The notes under the pieces were generated by a model. It was not told where the DNA came from. It did no database searches and saw nothing but the letters and a program-made list of their open reading frames with translations. 64,000 nt of DNA from Metarhizium brunneum (lineage: Eukaryota; Ascomycota; Sordariomycetes; Hypocreales; Clavicipitaceae), in the NCBI RefSeq assembly GCF_013426205.1, contig NC_089427.1, positions 3,844,001-3,908,000 of the forward strand, in the 5' to 3' direction. The position numbers and the translations under genes were made by a program. Shown piece by piece: positions 35,575 through 45,752 of the stretch (positions are counted from its first letter, which is position 1; each line of letters begins with the position of its first letter).

Positions 35575-36108
35575 ATGCTCTTCGCAAACTTGCTCGTCCT
35601 TGCAACTGCCGCTCTGGGCGCCGTCATTAATTACGACGGCGCTGAATACGACGACGGTCAATACGACGATCAATTCCTCATCGGGCCACCAGTAGGTCGT
35701 CTTACCCCTGTACAAAATAACCTTGGTCTCACATAATGCAGGCTGAGCTCTCTCATAAAGAGAATTGCCATCAGCCAGACATCAGGGTTTTGCGAAATGA
35801 GGAGTGTGTCCAGCTCTCTCCTAGTGCGCCGCCTCCTTTGTAAGCATGGAAACCATCGTTGCCCCTTTTTATTCTATTTTACTAACAGGGTGAATACAGC
35901 CCTTACAGGTCTATTCGAGTCAACTCACGACACTGCACGCTGTATCGGTAGGTCCCTTGCTTCGCGCTCGGTATTTGTGCGACGAAGACTAACATGGCAT
36001 AGGGATAACAAGTGCCAGACTCAGCTTGCCCGTGTCCAGCATACCCAATGCCACAATATTCCACCTTTTGCCAGATTCAGCTCTATCAGGTGCTCAAACA
36101 AAGATTAA
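35575..36108 (+). CDS. Small secreted six-cysteine protein, effector candidate
   Basis: Four short exons that no single open frame shows: 35575-35691, 35742-35839, 35900-35947, 36003-36108. Donors are gtaggt, gtaagc and gtaggt. Acceptors are gcag, tacag and catag, and an actaac branch motif lies just before exon 3. Phases close to a 122-aa protein. The N-terminus is a clean signal peptide (MLFANLLVLATAALGA), followed by a Tyr/Asp repeat (EYDDGQYDDQ). The mature part has six Cys at 48, 61, 84, 92, 104 and 118, in two groups (CTLYRDNKC near the middle, and a last Cys five residues before the end). An even cysteine number and small size are what is expected of an extracellular disulphide-stabilised protein. 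Family not recognised; no evidence of what it acts on. It sits alone in the AT-rich island. Confidence 0.68.
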
Positions 36109-36959
36109 TTGAAATGCAGAGGATGATGGGATGTAATTCTCGCAGGGAAGCCAAGGGAGTGGCGGATTTCCTGAGACGCTTTGGTACAGGTTTTTCTCCC
36201 CTGCAAGTACATATCTTTGGGGTTTTCCCTGTACTGTCATGCAAATGCAGAGGCTTTGTTTTTGAGTCAGGGTATGCTTCTCTTGACTTGTGATAATGCA
36301 ACATACATCATGTCATGCGCTTAAGAAGTGAAAGTGAATCTGTGTGATTTCTACGTGTAATCCCTCTGTCCCGCTGAACTCATCTCCCAATACCCCTAGG
36401 ACTTGAACGCCAGGGCAACCTGAGCCAGTTCTCTCTTTGCCGAAGGCGCAGTGTGAGGGAGGACGTGTATTAGTGTATGAATTAACACGCAGCCTTCCGC
36501 GGCTACAGGGGATAAGAGCGGATGTCCCTTTGAGGCGTGTGAGCGACATGAAGTAGTGTCTCCAGTAGGCTTACTACTACAAATAATATTTTTACAAAGA
36601 ATATGCACGAGCGTGTTTACTCTGCTTAAATAGTACAATCTTTTAACATTTTTATAGCACTTTATGTTCCTTTAGACTAGCTAAAAGAAGACATGAACAA
36701 AGTTTACTCTTAAGGTAAAACGAGCATCTCGTAGACAAAGCAGTACATGGTCATTTCTTAAGGACAAGATCGAGCCACTGTTATCCATGTTACGCCAATA
36801 TAACCCCCTTTCCCCCTAGTTCTGAGATATAAAGACAATACGACTCCTCGCCTATCTATCCAGTATTATTTAAAGTCTCCCCCGCAGGCTTGTCTATGCA
36901 AAAGCTGAATAGAGCGAGGACGGACAATAAGGGACAAGCAAAACTAGCACACCTACTGG
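36109..36959. other. AT-rich spacer, no gene seen
   Basis: Sequence between the secreted-protein gene and the MITE; nothing recognised. Confidence 0.5.
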
Positions 36960-36967
36960 TTCTACTG
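36960..36967 (+). repeat. Target-site duplication, left
   Basis: The octamer ttctactg directly abuts the left terminal repeat of the MITE and is repeated exactly at 37458-37465. Confidence 0.85.
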
Positions 36968-37457
36968 CAGACTTGCGTATTGTGATATGCTAAAGTGATA
37001 CCACATGTGCTAAAGGAATATAATATCATGGTGAATATATATCACACTTTTTTTCGGCCAAGTGTGATATCACAATTGCTAAAGTGATATGCACGTGACG
37101 TCCGCCCCAGAATTTTTCTTTTTCTGGCGGTCAACAAGCGCCCAAAAGAATAGCTTAAAATAATCTTAAGAAGGTTAAATGTATTGGTCGCTGGCTGCGT
37201 GACAGGCATATCTAGAACACGCTTGATGGCGGCAGGGTAGGCGCAATACTAATACCGGTCTTGATAGTGGCAGTGACGATGACTTGGAAATAAATTACGA
37301 CTAATGCTATGGAAAAATCGGTTCATAATATCGAAGGTGCCAGAGAGCTAAAGTGATATCACAGGTGCTAAAGGGATATTCTAGCACACTTAATTTTATT
37401 CTGTGAATATAAATATAAATATCACTTTAGCGCGTGATATCACAATACGCAAGTCTG
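36968..37457. mobile_element. Non-autonomous hAT-like MITE, 490 bp
   Basis: The element begins with cagacttgcgtattgtgat and ends with its reverse complement; the perfect terminal match is 21 bp and an imperfect match continues. Exact 8-bp duplications (ttctactg) flank it; eight bases is the duplication length of the hAT superfamily. Inside, the motif gctaaagtgata or close variants occurs at about 36989, 37008, 37077, 37348, 37366 and, inverted, near 37430. These subterminal repeats are typical binding sites of hAT transposases. There is no coding capacity, so movement would depend on a transposase elsewhere. The interior is AT-rich. Perfect duplications and near-perfect ends imply a fairly recent insertion. 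Confidence 0.88.
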
Positions 37458-37465
37458 TTCTACTG
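37458..37465 (+). repeat. Target-site duplication, right
   Basis: Exact copy of ttctactg next to the right terminal repeat of the MITE. Confidence 0.85.
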
Positions 37466-38645
37466 GTTTATTTGGCCGTGACCTGATCCGCGGGCCGCAG
37501 GGTGGCTTGCTGATTCTGAGAGTAAGCCACAAACGCTCACTGTCCAATGGCAGTTTGCTACGGGCAAGGACAGGCCGTCGTGTGATAGTTGCATTACATT
37601 CACTTACGATTATGGAAACAGATGCCACATGCCACGGGAAGTCTGGTGTCCCGTGCCAGAATATCACTGGCTATGGCTCATTCCCGCATCCCCCTGGTAG
37701 TTTCGCGATTCACCGAATCCAACCTCAACCGTGACATATGACTATGCCAGCTCAACATATTCACCGCCAGACACAACGTAAACAGGGTCTCCCGCAGTGT
37801 TTACCCTCTGGATTTATAATGTGTTGGGTCTCGTGAGCGTTTTAATGTCACCGATGTCTCATCTCATGCACCATCATTAGTTTTAGTTACATCTACAGAG
37901 GAGTGTTGTCGCCAATCGGCCAAGTTGGCAGCCTCTGGGCTCATGCAGTCTGCAACGCACGAAGCCATTGAGGGGTTGGGTTATAACCTCCTGACAGGCT
38001 ATTGTCCATAGATGTCTTTTTGTTTTTTTGAAAATATTTTACTAAAATTTATTGTTTTGGAGTACGGCACGTTAAGTGAGAGTTATATATAAACGTAACC
38101 CTCAGGTAAAAAAACATAAATTTTGTATTTTAGACTTGAAAGGCCAAGTGTTGACGCATCTGCGTGCGGGGCTCGTGAATCAGAGTCGTGATAAAGTTCT
38201 AGTTACTGCATGTTACATGAAAGTAACGTCTCCCTCCGAGACCGGCTGCACATGTACCAAGGATGCATTATCACGGAACATCAAGAGTTAGGGAGCTAGG
38301 CATGGAGGCCCAACAGCAATAACCTAAATGCCTCAGTGTCATCCAGGTCAGGTTACACACACTTATTGTCATCATGATATATACGAGACACCTGTCAGGC
38401 TCCAGATTGAGCCCCCAAGGACCTTTAGGAACCCAAAGACAATTATTACTTGATATTGAAACTATTTGTGAGCCTTTACATAGAGGTCTTGCATCACTGT
38501 GTCATCTTTGCCCGTCTGTCTACTATAAAGATCCCGTCCGGCCAGGAAACAAGAACTTTGAAGCAAAACCAAGCTGTGTTGTCATTTTAATTATACCTAC
38601 AATTCAAAGGACAAAGGTGAAGGTCTTGTTGCCACCAACGTCGCC
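37466..38645. other. Spacer and promoter region of the decarboxylase gene
   Basis: No gene recognised. The right end is the 5' region of the decarboxylase gene and contains a TATA-like box. Confidence 0.55.
38524..38529 (+). promoter_or_regulatory. TATA-like box of the decarboxylase gene
   Basis: tataaa lies about 117 bp upstream of the ATG at 38646, at a plausible distance for a fungal core promoter. Confidence 0.45.
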
Positions 38646-39878
38646 ATGTCTCACAACGCACCTACGTCTGGTCACGAGAAGCTTGTCCAGGAACTTCTTG
38701 ATATGATAAAGGCAAAAAAATGGGAAAACGACTTTGCCTCCGGAATTGAGCGTGCCATTGCCGCGGCTCCAGTTGACCTTGAAAAAGCCCATATCAAAAA
38801 GGGAGCCACCAATGATGAAACCATAAACTATTTTCTCGACTTTTGCGATCGCTACTTAAGATGGGTGCCGTATACCACGTCTGCCAGAGATGAGCCGCTC
38901 TGGGTGCTCTCGCTATTCTACTTTGTCTTTCATCAAAAGGGCATTATAGAGAAGCAAACGCCCATAGAACCAAAATATATCGGCCAACATACAGAGTTGT
39001 CTCTGTGGCTTCAGAAATACGCCCGCACGCTGGGAACATGGATGGACACGGCAGCGTCTGCTGACATTGTCTCGTCTTTCAGCGAGAACCCGGAATACAC
39101 CGTCTATCAATACGAGAAGCCGACAGGGGGCTGGAATTCCTACAATGCCTTCTTTACTCGAAAGGTGAATCCGGTATACAGGCCTGTTGCCCCGAACAAC
39201 ACCGTCGCCAGTCCGTGCGATGCCAAGTTTGATGGTTTCTGGCCTATTACTTCGGACGGAGTAGTGGAACTCAAGGGATTAAAGTGGCCAATCCAGCAGC
39301 TGCTAAAGGATATCCCTGCTGACTTGGTAAACAAGTTTCATAATGGCATATTTATGCATTCGTTTCTTCTGCCGAATAACTACCATCGCGTCCATGCTCC
39401 AGTCAGCGGGACGGTCAAGCACCGCGAAAAGATCCCGGGAGATGTCTATCTTGAAGTGACGGCAGATTCGGAGACTGGAAAGCTGCTGCTTCCTCCTCGA
39501 CGAATGGAACCAATGCCATATAAAGACCGCGACGGCAAGAGGCAGATTGACGCGCAGAATCATCCTGGTTATCAGTGGAATCAGGTGCGTGGGCTGTGGT
39601 TGATTGATACTACAGGCTCAAAGGATATCGATATTGGCCATGTGGCACTTTTTGCCGTTGGCATGGCACAAATCTCCTCGGTCCAGTGGGATGACACGGG
39701 CAAGCCGAACACACAAGTTAAAAAGGGAGATGAGCTGGGCATGGTCTCATACGGCGGTTCCGACTATATTCTCATGTTTGAGCCTGGCAAGGTTCACTTT
39801 AGCAGTGAGAGAGGTAATGAGAGCCCTAAAAAGGATGTTTTGTACTTGCAAGGCGCAGCTCTTGTCAACAAGATTTGA
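38646..39878 (+). CDS. PSD-family decarboxylase, PsiD-like
   Basis: A single-exon 410-aa protein of the phosphatidylserine decarboxylase fold. The N-terminal third is a helical extension found in soluble PSD-related amino-acid decarboxylases such as PsiD, ending with GGWNSYNAFFTRK and the strongly conserved RPVAPNNTVASPCDA. Next are the catalytic-type histidines in MHSFLLPNNYHRVHAPVSG and the segment VALFAVGMAQISS. The self-cleavage motif is YGGSDY with Gly370-Gly371-Ser372; the serine would become the pyruvoyl cofactor, so the mature enzyme has two chains. There is no mitochondrial leader or C2 domain as in house-keeping PSD, which argues for a small-molecule substrate such as tryptophan, but phospholipid cannot be excluded. 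It lies 7 kb from the indole-diterpene cluster, separated by a quercetinase gene. Confidence 0.82.
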   Translation: MSHNAPTSGHEKLVQELLDMIKAKKWENDFASGIERAIAAAPVDLEKAHIKKGATNDETINYFLDFCDRYLRWVPYTTSARDEPLWVLSLFYFVFHQKGIIEKQTPIEPKYIGQHTELSLWLQKYARTLGTWMDTAASADIVSSFSENPEYTVYQYEKPTGGWNSYNAFFTRKVNPVYRPVAPNNTVASPCDAKFDGFWPITSDGVVELKGLKWPIQQLLKDIPADLVNKFHNGIFMHSFLLPNNYHRVHAPVSGTVKHREKIPGDVYLEVTADSETGKLLLPPRRMEPMPYKDRDGKRQIDAQNHPGYQWNQVRGLWLIDTTGSKDIDIGHVALFAVGMAQISSVQWDDTGKPNTQVKKGDELGMVSYGGSDYILMFEPGKVHFSSERGNESPKKDVLYLQGAALVNKI

Positions 39879-42225
39879 TGATTATGGAAGTGCTGGCGAC
39901 GCTTTCGGTGCTTTCTAGTTGTCGTTGCTTACTCTTTCGCTATTCTTGTTTCCCTTGCTTTGATTTCTTTTCAAGGTTAAAATTGCGCATGTGTCAAGAC
40001 CAGGTCGCTCATTCAGACTACGCACACAATGCTGCTTTTGTCAAATCACGAGCGATATGTGACGGTACAAGGCAAGGATCAACCAACCAAAGACAGAGAG
40101 ACCACACCCCAAGATGGCAGCAGACTAGTGAAGGAGGTGTTGTCAATAGAGAATTTGCCAACTGATCAGCTTGAGCAATGTTTAAAGAACAGATCTATAA
40201 GTTCTTCCAATTTCCTCCCCCGAGGGTCTAAGCTGTTTTGCTCGTAGTAACCGTGCCCATGGATGTTCTCGACATCATCTCCAAACTCATGTCCTACCCT
40301 ATACGTAGCCTCGTACAAAAAGATGAGCTCGCTTTTGTGATGTCCGTTTCAGTTGAGAGGGAGAAATTCGAGTTCTGCACTCTGACTGATCTACATAAGA
40401 TGATTTATAATATAAAGCCTGTTATTTTCTGCAATTCTTCCCGCATGGGCGGCTTGCTTGCTGAGAAGACATATATCTGGAGTGTAAAGTTTCTCATGTG
40501 CACAGTGCCATGGCGCCGACTTGGCAAAAGACAATCAAGGCAGAAATACATTTTAATACTCTTCATCTTTCACTGCGTATTCACTACACCATCAACGGGC
40601 TCCAATAATTAACCGTTACCTCCCCACCAACCGTGACAACTATTCTATGGTATCGACTGTGGCGGTCGCAGCGGTGCCGCATCAACCTCGTTTCTAGTGA
40701 CGATGCGCCCGCGTCACATACTTTTCGGATATGTTTCTGGATATAACTGCCAGCGACTACTCGTGAGAGCTTGGTGCGCCAGGCTTGAGATGAAAATTGA
40801 ACCGATTGACCAACCCGGGGGCGGGGGGGCATTGAATAGAAACTCGCAGTGGGGAAGTTGCGAGTAAGCACCCTTCAAATGTTTGGCTATTAAGGGGGAG
40901 GCGTAGCCGTGCGAGCTGGGAGGCGCAGAGATCAGACCGAGTAAGTAGCCAGCCTGCTTGGCAACTACATAGTCGACACGAGTCAAAACAACAACGGTGG
41001 AGATGAAACAGTGGACAACATGGCTGAAGCAGAGGCAGCCCATTCGCCTACCGGTCGCATGTCGTTGATGACAGGTCGATGAAAAAAATTACACAAGAGT
41101 CGCCAACTGCTGCCCCAAGGGCGTCGTCATGTGGCATGTTTCGGCATCTGGAAAACCTAGCCCACGGCCCGCAATGGCATCGATGCCATGTGGACATGTT
41201 GGCTGGCACTGCCCACATCGATCCACCAGACTCGAATACCAGGCGCCAAATATGATGCCGACTGACGACGCTGCGAGCAAGCGAGCCCCGTGGAGGCTCA
41301 TAGTTCCTTCCTATTGCAATATAGGCTGATAAATGATGGATCCGCAACGTACGAACTCGGGCATTTTGAGCGGTCGACCTTGGCAAATGTCTTGACTCCA
41401 CTCGTTGCCAAAGCTAGCTGACGTTCAATGTTGGTCATTACGTATGTATGTATGTAGGGGTGTAAGTGGACGCGATGGCGGGTTTGCGAAGCATCTGCGG
41501 GCTCTGCCAATCGAAACAAAGGCTGTTGAGTCTCGAGAGTAGGTGAGATGATTCGCATTACAAGTATGACTCTAATAGCGGTTGTGCCTGTGGGCTTTAT
41601 TCAATTAGATTCATGCGCACCCCAGAGTTCATGTCAGTACATGTGCTGACTTGAAACAACTGCCAGCACGTGGAATGAAGCCGCCAGCAGGGCCTCTCGC
41701 CCATACATGGGAGGCGTAGCATGTTCCTCCAGTAGCGCTTCTTTGGAAATAAGCATACATATGTAGCCGGAAAGCCCGTCAAGTTGGTAAGAAGGTTGTG
41801 TAGCCTATCGTCTTTATTTCTGTCCGCAGCGTCGTAATCGGCCGGGTAGGGTCGCACGCACGCACGATCGGGCCACAAGCAAATGGACAAGGAAGCAGAT
41901 CGGTCGCAAGGGTTCACAGATGGCGTCTGAACCACGGGGTAGCAGTCACGAAGCACCTGGAACAGGTTAATTTGGCAAATCCCCATGCTTCTATGTACAC
42001 ATGCAATGTAAAGCTAAACTACACCGCTTACTCAAGTTGCTTTTATCTACTATACACTTTGAACTTTTCTTGTCCTGCTTTAGTAGGCCCATCCAGCACT
42101 CCTTCAGCCAACGCCACGCAAGGCACAAAAAAAGAAACAAGCTCAAGGCCACCCCAAAACACCAACTCGCTCTCCATTCAATCCCCTAGCCATCTTGTGA
42201 CGATAGCCACCGGACGAAGCTTCAT
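39879..42225. other. Convergent spacer, no gene seen
   Basis: 2.3 kb between converging genes. Only short, unsupported frames are seen. A G-run (40820-40830) and a small tatgtatg repeat (41441-41456) are the only notable features. Confidence 0.5.
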
Positions 42226-43389
42226 TTACGCCTTGTAACCAGCGTAGTGGGGATACGTAGGCCAGCCCCAAGGCACAGCCTTCTGCATCAGCTGGTGATC
42301 CAAGCCCTGGGTGCCATTATTCATGTACATGAACTTGGTATAAGGGACGTCGGCATGGTAGGAGAATCGGGTTCCGGCAGGGATGAACGCGACGTCGCCG
42401 TGGAGCAAGGCAACGGACTCGTATCCGTCAACAGCCAGAATAAGATGGCCGTCTTCCATCTGCAGGGCAAAGTGGTGCGGCAGAGTGGTCGTGGTTACCG
42501 TCTCGTTATCAAGCTTGGGCGACAGAATGACCGTGCCCATGGTGAAGTCCTTTTCGGTATTCTTGTCGGCAAACGGCTGGACAATCTTGTATCCGTTCTC
42601 CGCGTTGAGGAACTTGGGGCCGTAGTCCTTGGCGATGGCGTAGGGCTCGCCGTACTTGCTCGGCAGCTCGTTGGGGCCGTTGTGCCAGTTGAGGCGGCTG
42701 TCGCCGGCGGTGCCGTTGACGAAGTCGCGACGCGGCACGAAGTTGTCGTGCAGGTACAGGTCCAGCGAGTTGAGGCTGGCGATGGCCTCGGGCGAGAGTG
42801 TGCCGGCAAACGGCGACTCGTCGAAGGCGGTGGCGAGGTAGGGCGCCGAGACGCTCGAGCTGTACTTGCCCTCGCCGTAGAAGACGTCGAACAGGTGCTC
42901 GAAGCCCGCGGGGTGGAAGACGTGGGTTAGCTGCGCATCGGGATCGACGAGCTGGAACGTGTGGATGGTGCCGGTCGGCAGACTGGCGTAGTCGCCCGGG
43001 GTGGCCTGTCGCGCCTCTTGCTCCCCCTCGGATGTGTTCTTCTGGGCCCAGAACTGGACGCGGCCCCTGGCGCAGTAGAGGTGTTCGTGGACGTTGTGGT
43101 GGTCGTGGTAGCGCGCCGAGACGTTGTTGTTGAACTGGCCGTTGTGCTGGATCATGGAGAAGGCGCCGCCGCTGGAGTTGGTGGTGATGGCGAAGCGCAA
43201 CACCTCGGCCTGGGAGAGCATGATGGAGCGTCCCCTGTATTTGGGGAGCACGTAGGGGCGCACAAAGTCGGGGGCCTGGCTCACGACCATGTTCTGAGGC
43301 GAGGCGGCTGCTCCTCCTGCACCCGGTGCGCAGGCGCCTTCAATGGTGGCGGCGGCCAGCGCGAAAACGAGAGCCTGTGTAAATCCCAT
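42226..43389 (-). CDS. Secreted quercetin 2,3-dioxygenase (bicupin)
   Basis: A single exon of 387 aa. The N-terminus MGFTQALVFALAAATIEGA is a signal peptide. The first cupin has the metal site H95-x-H97-(x)4-E102 in YHDHHNVHEHLYCARG and a further His at 143 (PTGTIHTFQL), matching the copper ligands of fungal quercetinase. The second cupin shows HFALQMEDGHLILAVDGYE and GDVAFIPAGTRFSYHA, and the protein ends PTYPHYAGYKA. Several N-glycosylation sequons (NNNVS, NGTAG, NETV, NNGT) fit secretion. The enzyme opens the central ring of flavonols, releasing CO and a depside, and helps fungi living on plant flavonoids. It is transcribed away from the metabolite cluster and is probably not part of it. 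Confidence 0.9.
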   Translation of the reverse strand: MGFTQALVFALAAATIEGACAPGAGGAAASPQNMVVSQAPDFVRPYVLPKYRGRSIMLSQAEVLRFAITTNSSGGAFSMIQHNGQFNNNVSARYHDHHNVHEHLYCARGRVQFWAQKNTSEGEQEARQATPGDYASLPTGTIHTFQLVDPDAQLTHVFHPAGFEHLFDVFYGEGKYSSSVSAPYLATAFDESPFAGTLSPEAIASLNSLDLYLHDNFVPRRDFVNGTAGDSRLNWHNGPNELPSKYGEPYAIAKDYGPKFLNAENGYKIVQPFADKNTEKDFTMGTVILSPKLDNETVTTTTLPHHFALQMEDGHLILAVDGYESVALLHGDVAFIPAGTRFSYHADVPYTKFMYMNNGTQGLDHQLMQKAVPWGWPTYPHYAGYKA

Positions 43390-45752
43390 GGTGGCGAATG
43401 AGGCAAGTAGTCAATGGCAGAAAGGAGTGGACGGCAAAGGATGGATGGCCAGTGACGATTCCCAGCCAGAGCCGCGGGATTCCCGGGCAATATATACGAT
43501 AGATTGATGTCGCGATGGCATCAAGACCAGTACCCACAGATCGGACATCCCATCCCATCCCGGCCGAGAAGCACCAGCGCTTCGGCTTCGTCTAGGCCAC
43601 GGCCCCCGTTGATTGGACACGCTCTCAACAACAGGCGATAGACGCCGCATGAAGCATAACTCCCCAGCGGTTCCATCTGGTCTAGCCAGGGCCCTGCTCT
43701 CAGCATTGTCAATGCAACCCACACGCGCGTCACTGCAATTTCTACCTGCCAAGACGGGTAGCATGTTGTACATGAATCGCTTGCGTCTCCCTGCAAGCTG
43801 TGAGGACGCAGGAGGACCTTGGCTCGTATGATGGCCGACCAAGCGGCTTGTTCACGACCTGGCCCGTGTCTGCTGCCTCACCCACGGCGACTGGGACGGG
43901 GCCGTTTTGTGCTGGGATTCACTGAGGAGGCTGTTGAGCTTGACGTCTGGTTTTTGGCGGGCGGCCTGCTTGGATTGATGCTTGACTCCATGTCATGACT
44001 AGCCAGTGGGCTCAGAGCCTGTCAACTTGGCCCCGTTCCCGCCTGCTTAGAAATGCGTTTTGACTCGGAAGCTGGTGAATGAAGGGGCCATCGAGCTGAG
44101 CATGTCAGCATTGAGTTGGAAGCGACAAGGTGTGAACAGGCACGGCTCCGACTGGCTTTTGTGCGAAGTGGTTGAGGATATCGTCACCTGTCATATCGCG
44201 CTAGCCGCGAGGACAGAGGTTTGTCGAGAGGAATCGTATCCTGTTTTTCATGCTATTTACTCCTAGTGACTAAAGACCACAAGAGAAATGGCCGTTTGTT
44301 ATTGTTCCAAGTGATTGCGACTGAAAGGTCTATCCCTTCTAGAAGCTGAACTTACAAGGAACCCTTGGGACGCCGGAAATTACGAACATCTGGGGCCTTG
44401 CCTCTTAAAAAACTCCCGAATTAGAATGGTTCAATAGGACGGTTCAAGCTTCGACCAGCGTCCACAAGATGGTGAGACAATGCAAAATACTACCCCGACC
44501 ATACTCCGAAGGGAAATAGCTCGGGTTCCTCTGTTGCTCACCGTCTTGGATCATCTACTGCTTGTTGGCACAGATGCAAGGCATCTCGTGTCCCCATTTT
44601 TCTTGATAAATGCAATCAGAAGGCCAGCTTAGTTCAATAACCCTGTAGGACATTAGCCCGTCCCTCGACTCATGGCAAATGATGGCGTTGTTTCATCTGA
44701 TGCTGGCGTGAAAGATGGGGTCTGCTTACCAAGTATTTTTCTGGTCGAGGTGAAAAAAAGAAAGAACCTGAGATATCCCGTACTCGATTCTTGACGATAA
44801 TGAATTGTAGAGGAAATGACCCGAGTGGCGTGACAACCAATGTGCTCCAAGGCCGATCAGTGTCGACCCAGCTCACCCATCACAATCTCCTACCTCATTC
44901 AAATAGGCATAAAAGCCCCAATCCATGCGTCAGCTACCTTGGTCGATAAGAAGACATCCCTAGGACATAATGACTTATACGGCTCAACCAGAAAGCAAAG
45001 GCCATCGCTTACAGCTCGGAGACTAGGAGAGATGTTTTGTGCCACGTTTAGACTGTTGAAAGAGTCTCCAAGTTTATTCACTCTGCAGAAGAGTCACAAA
45101 AAGAAGGCACTCCAATTCACGGCAAGGAGGACCCGTCGTGTTCCATTGAACAGCTTCTCGGTACTCCGCCAAGGTAATATAGATGATTTATCATGACGTA
45201 CGACGTTTCTCCGTTAGATTGTCGTTAGTTGGAGGGCCGGCTCATCATATATTTGCATCATTTGAACCATGCCACTATTCATGTGCTCCTCCACATCAAA
45301 ATGTCAACTGGTTCGCTTCACAACGCATCTACGCGGGTACAACAACCTACGAGGCACGCAGCATCTTGCCTACTTGTGCTTTACACTGTGCACATGGACA
45401 CATTCCCTGTCCTCGCCACAGCTGCTACGTGTGTCATTTCGCGAGACACTTGCTCTGTCCTAAACACGAAAAATACTTGACTTTTCCTTGTTCACATCTC
45501 TCAGGTATGGTCATGGGCTACGATCGAATTAAGTGATATTAAAGCTTTCCCGACACAAAATTGCCCCGCAATAAGCAGAGCCGTCTGTCCGAGATAATAC
45601 ATAGTGAAGAGTAGCCAAATCATGCCGTGGCCCAACCATTGCAGATCGTCGAATCATTTCGCACAAGCATAAAATGACACATGAAATCGTTGAATACCAT
45701 ATTGTCTGTATACATGTTTCGAGGTATACTAGGTCAATCACCACGTCCACGA
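43390..45752. other. Spacer between quercetinase and the metabolite cluster
   Basis: 2.4 kb with the quercetinase promoter on the left and the 3' end of the first P450 on the right. No gene recognised; this is the left border of the indole-diterpene cluster as seen. Confidence 0.5.
43491..43496 (-). promoter_or_regulatory. TATA-like box of the quercetinase gene
   Basis: tatata about 100 bp upstream of the start codon at 43389 in a GC-rich context. Confidence 0.5.

Noticed and set aside
35797..36108. Single-frame 103-codon reading
   Set aside because: It spans two introns and starts in the wrong frame; only its last 35 codons belong to the four-exon secreted protein.
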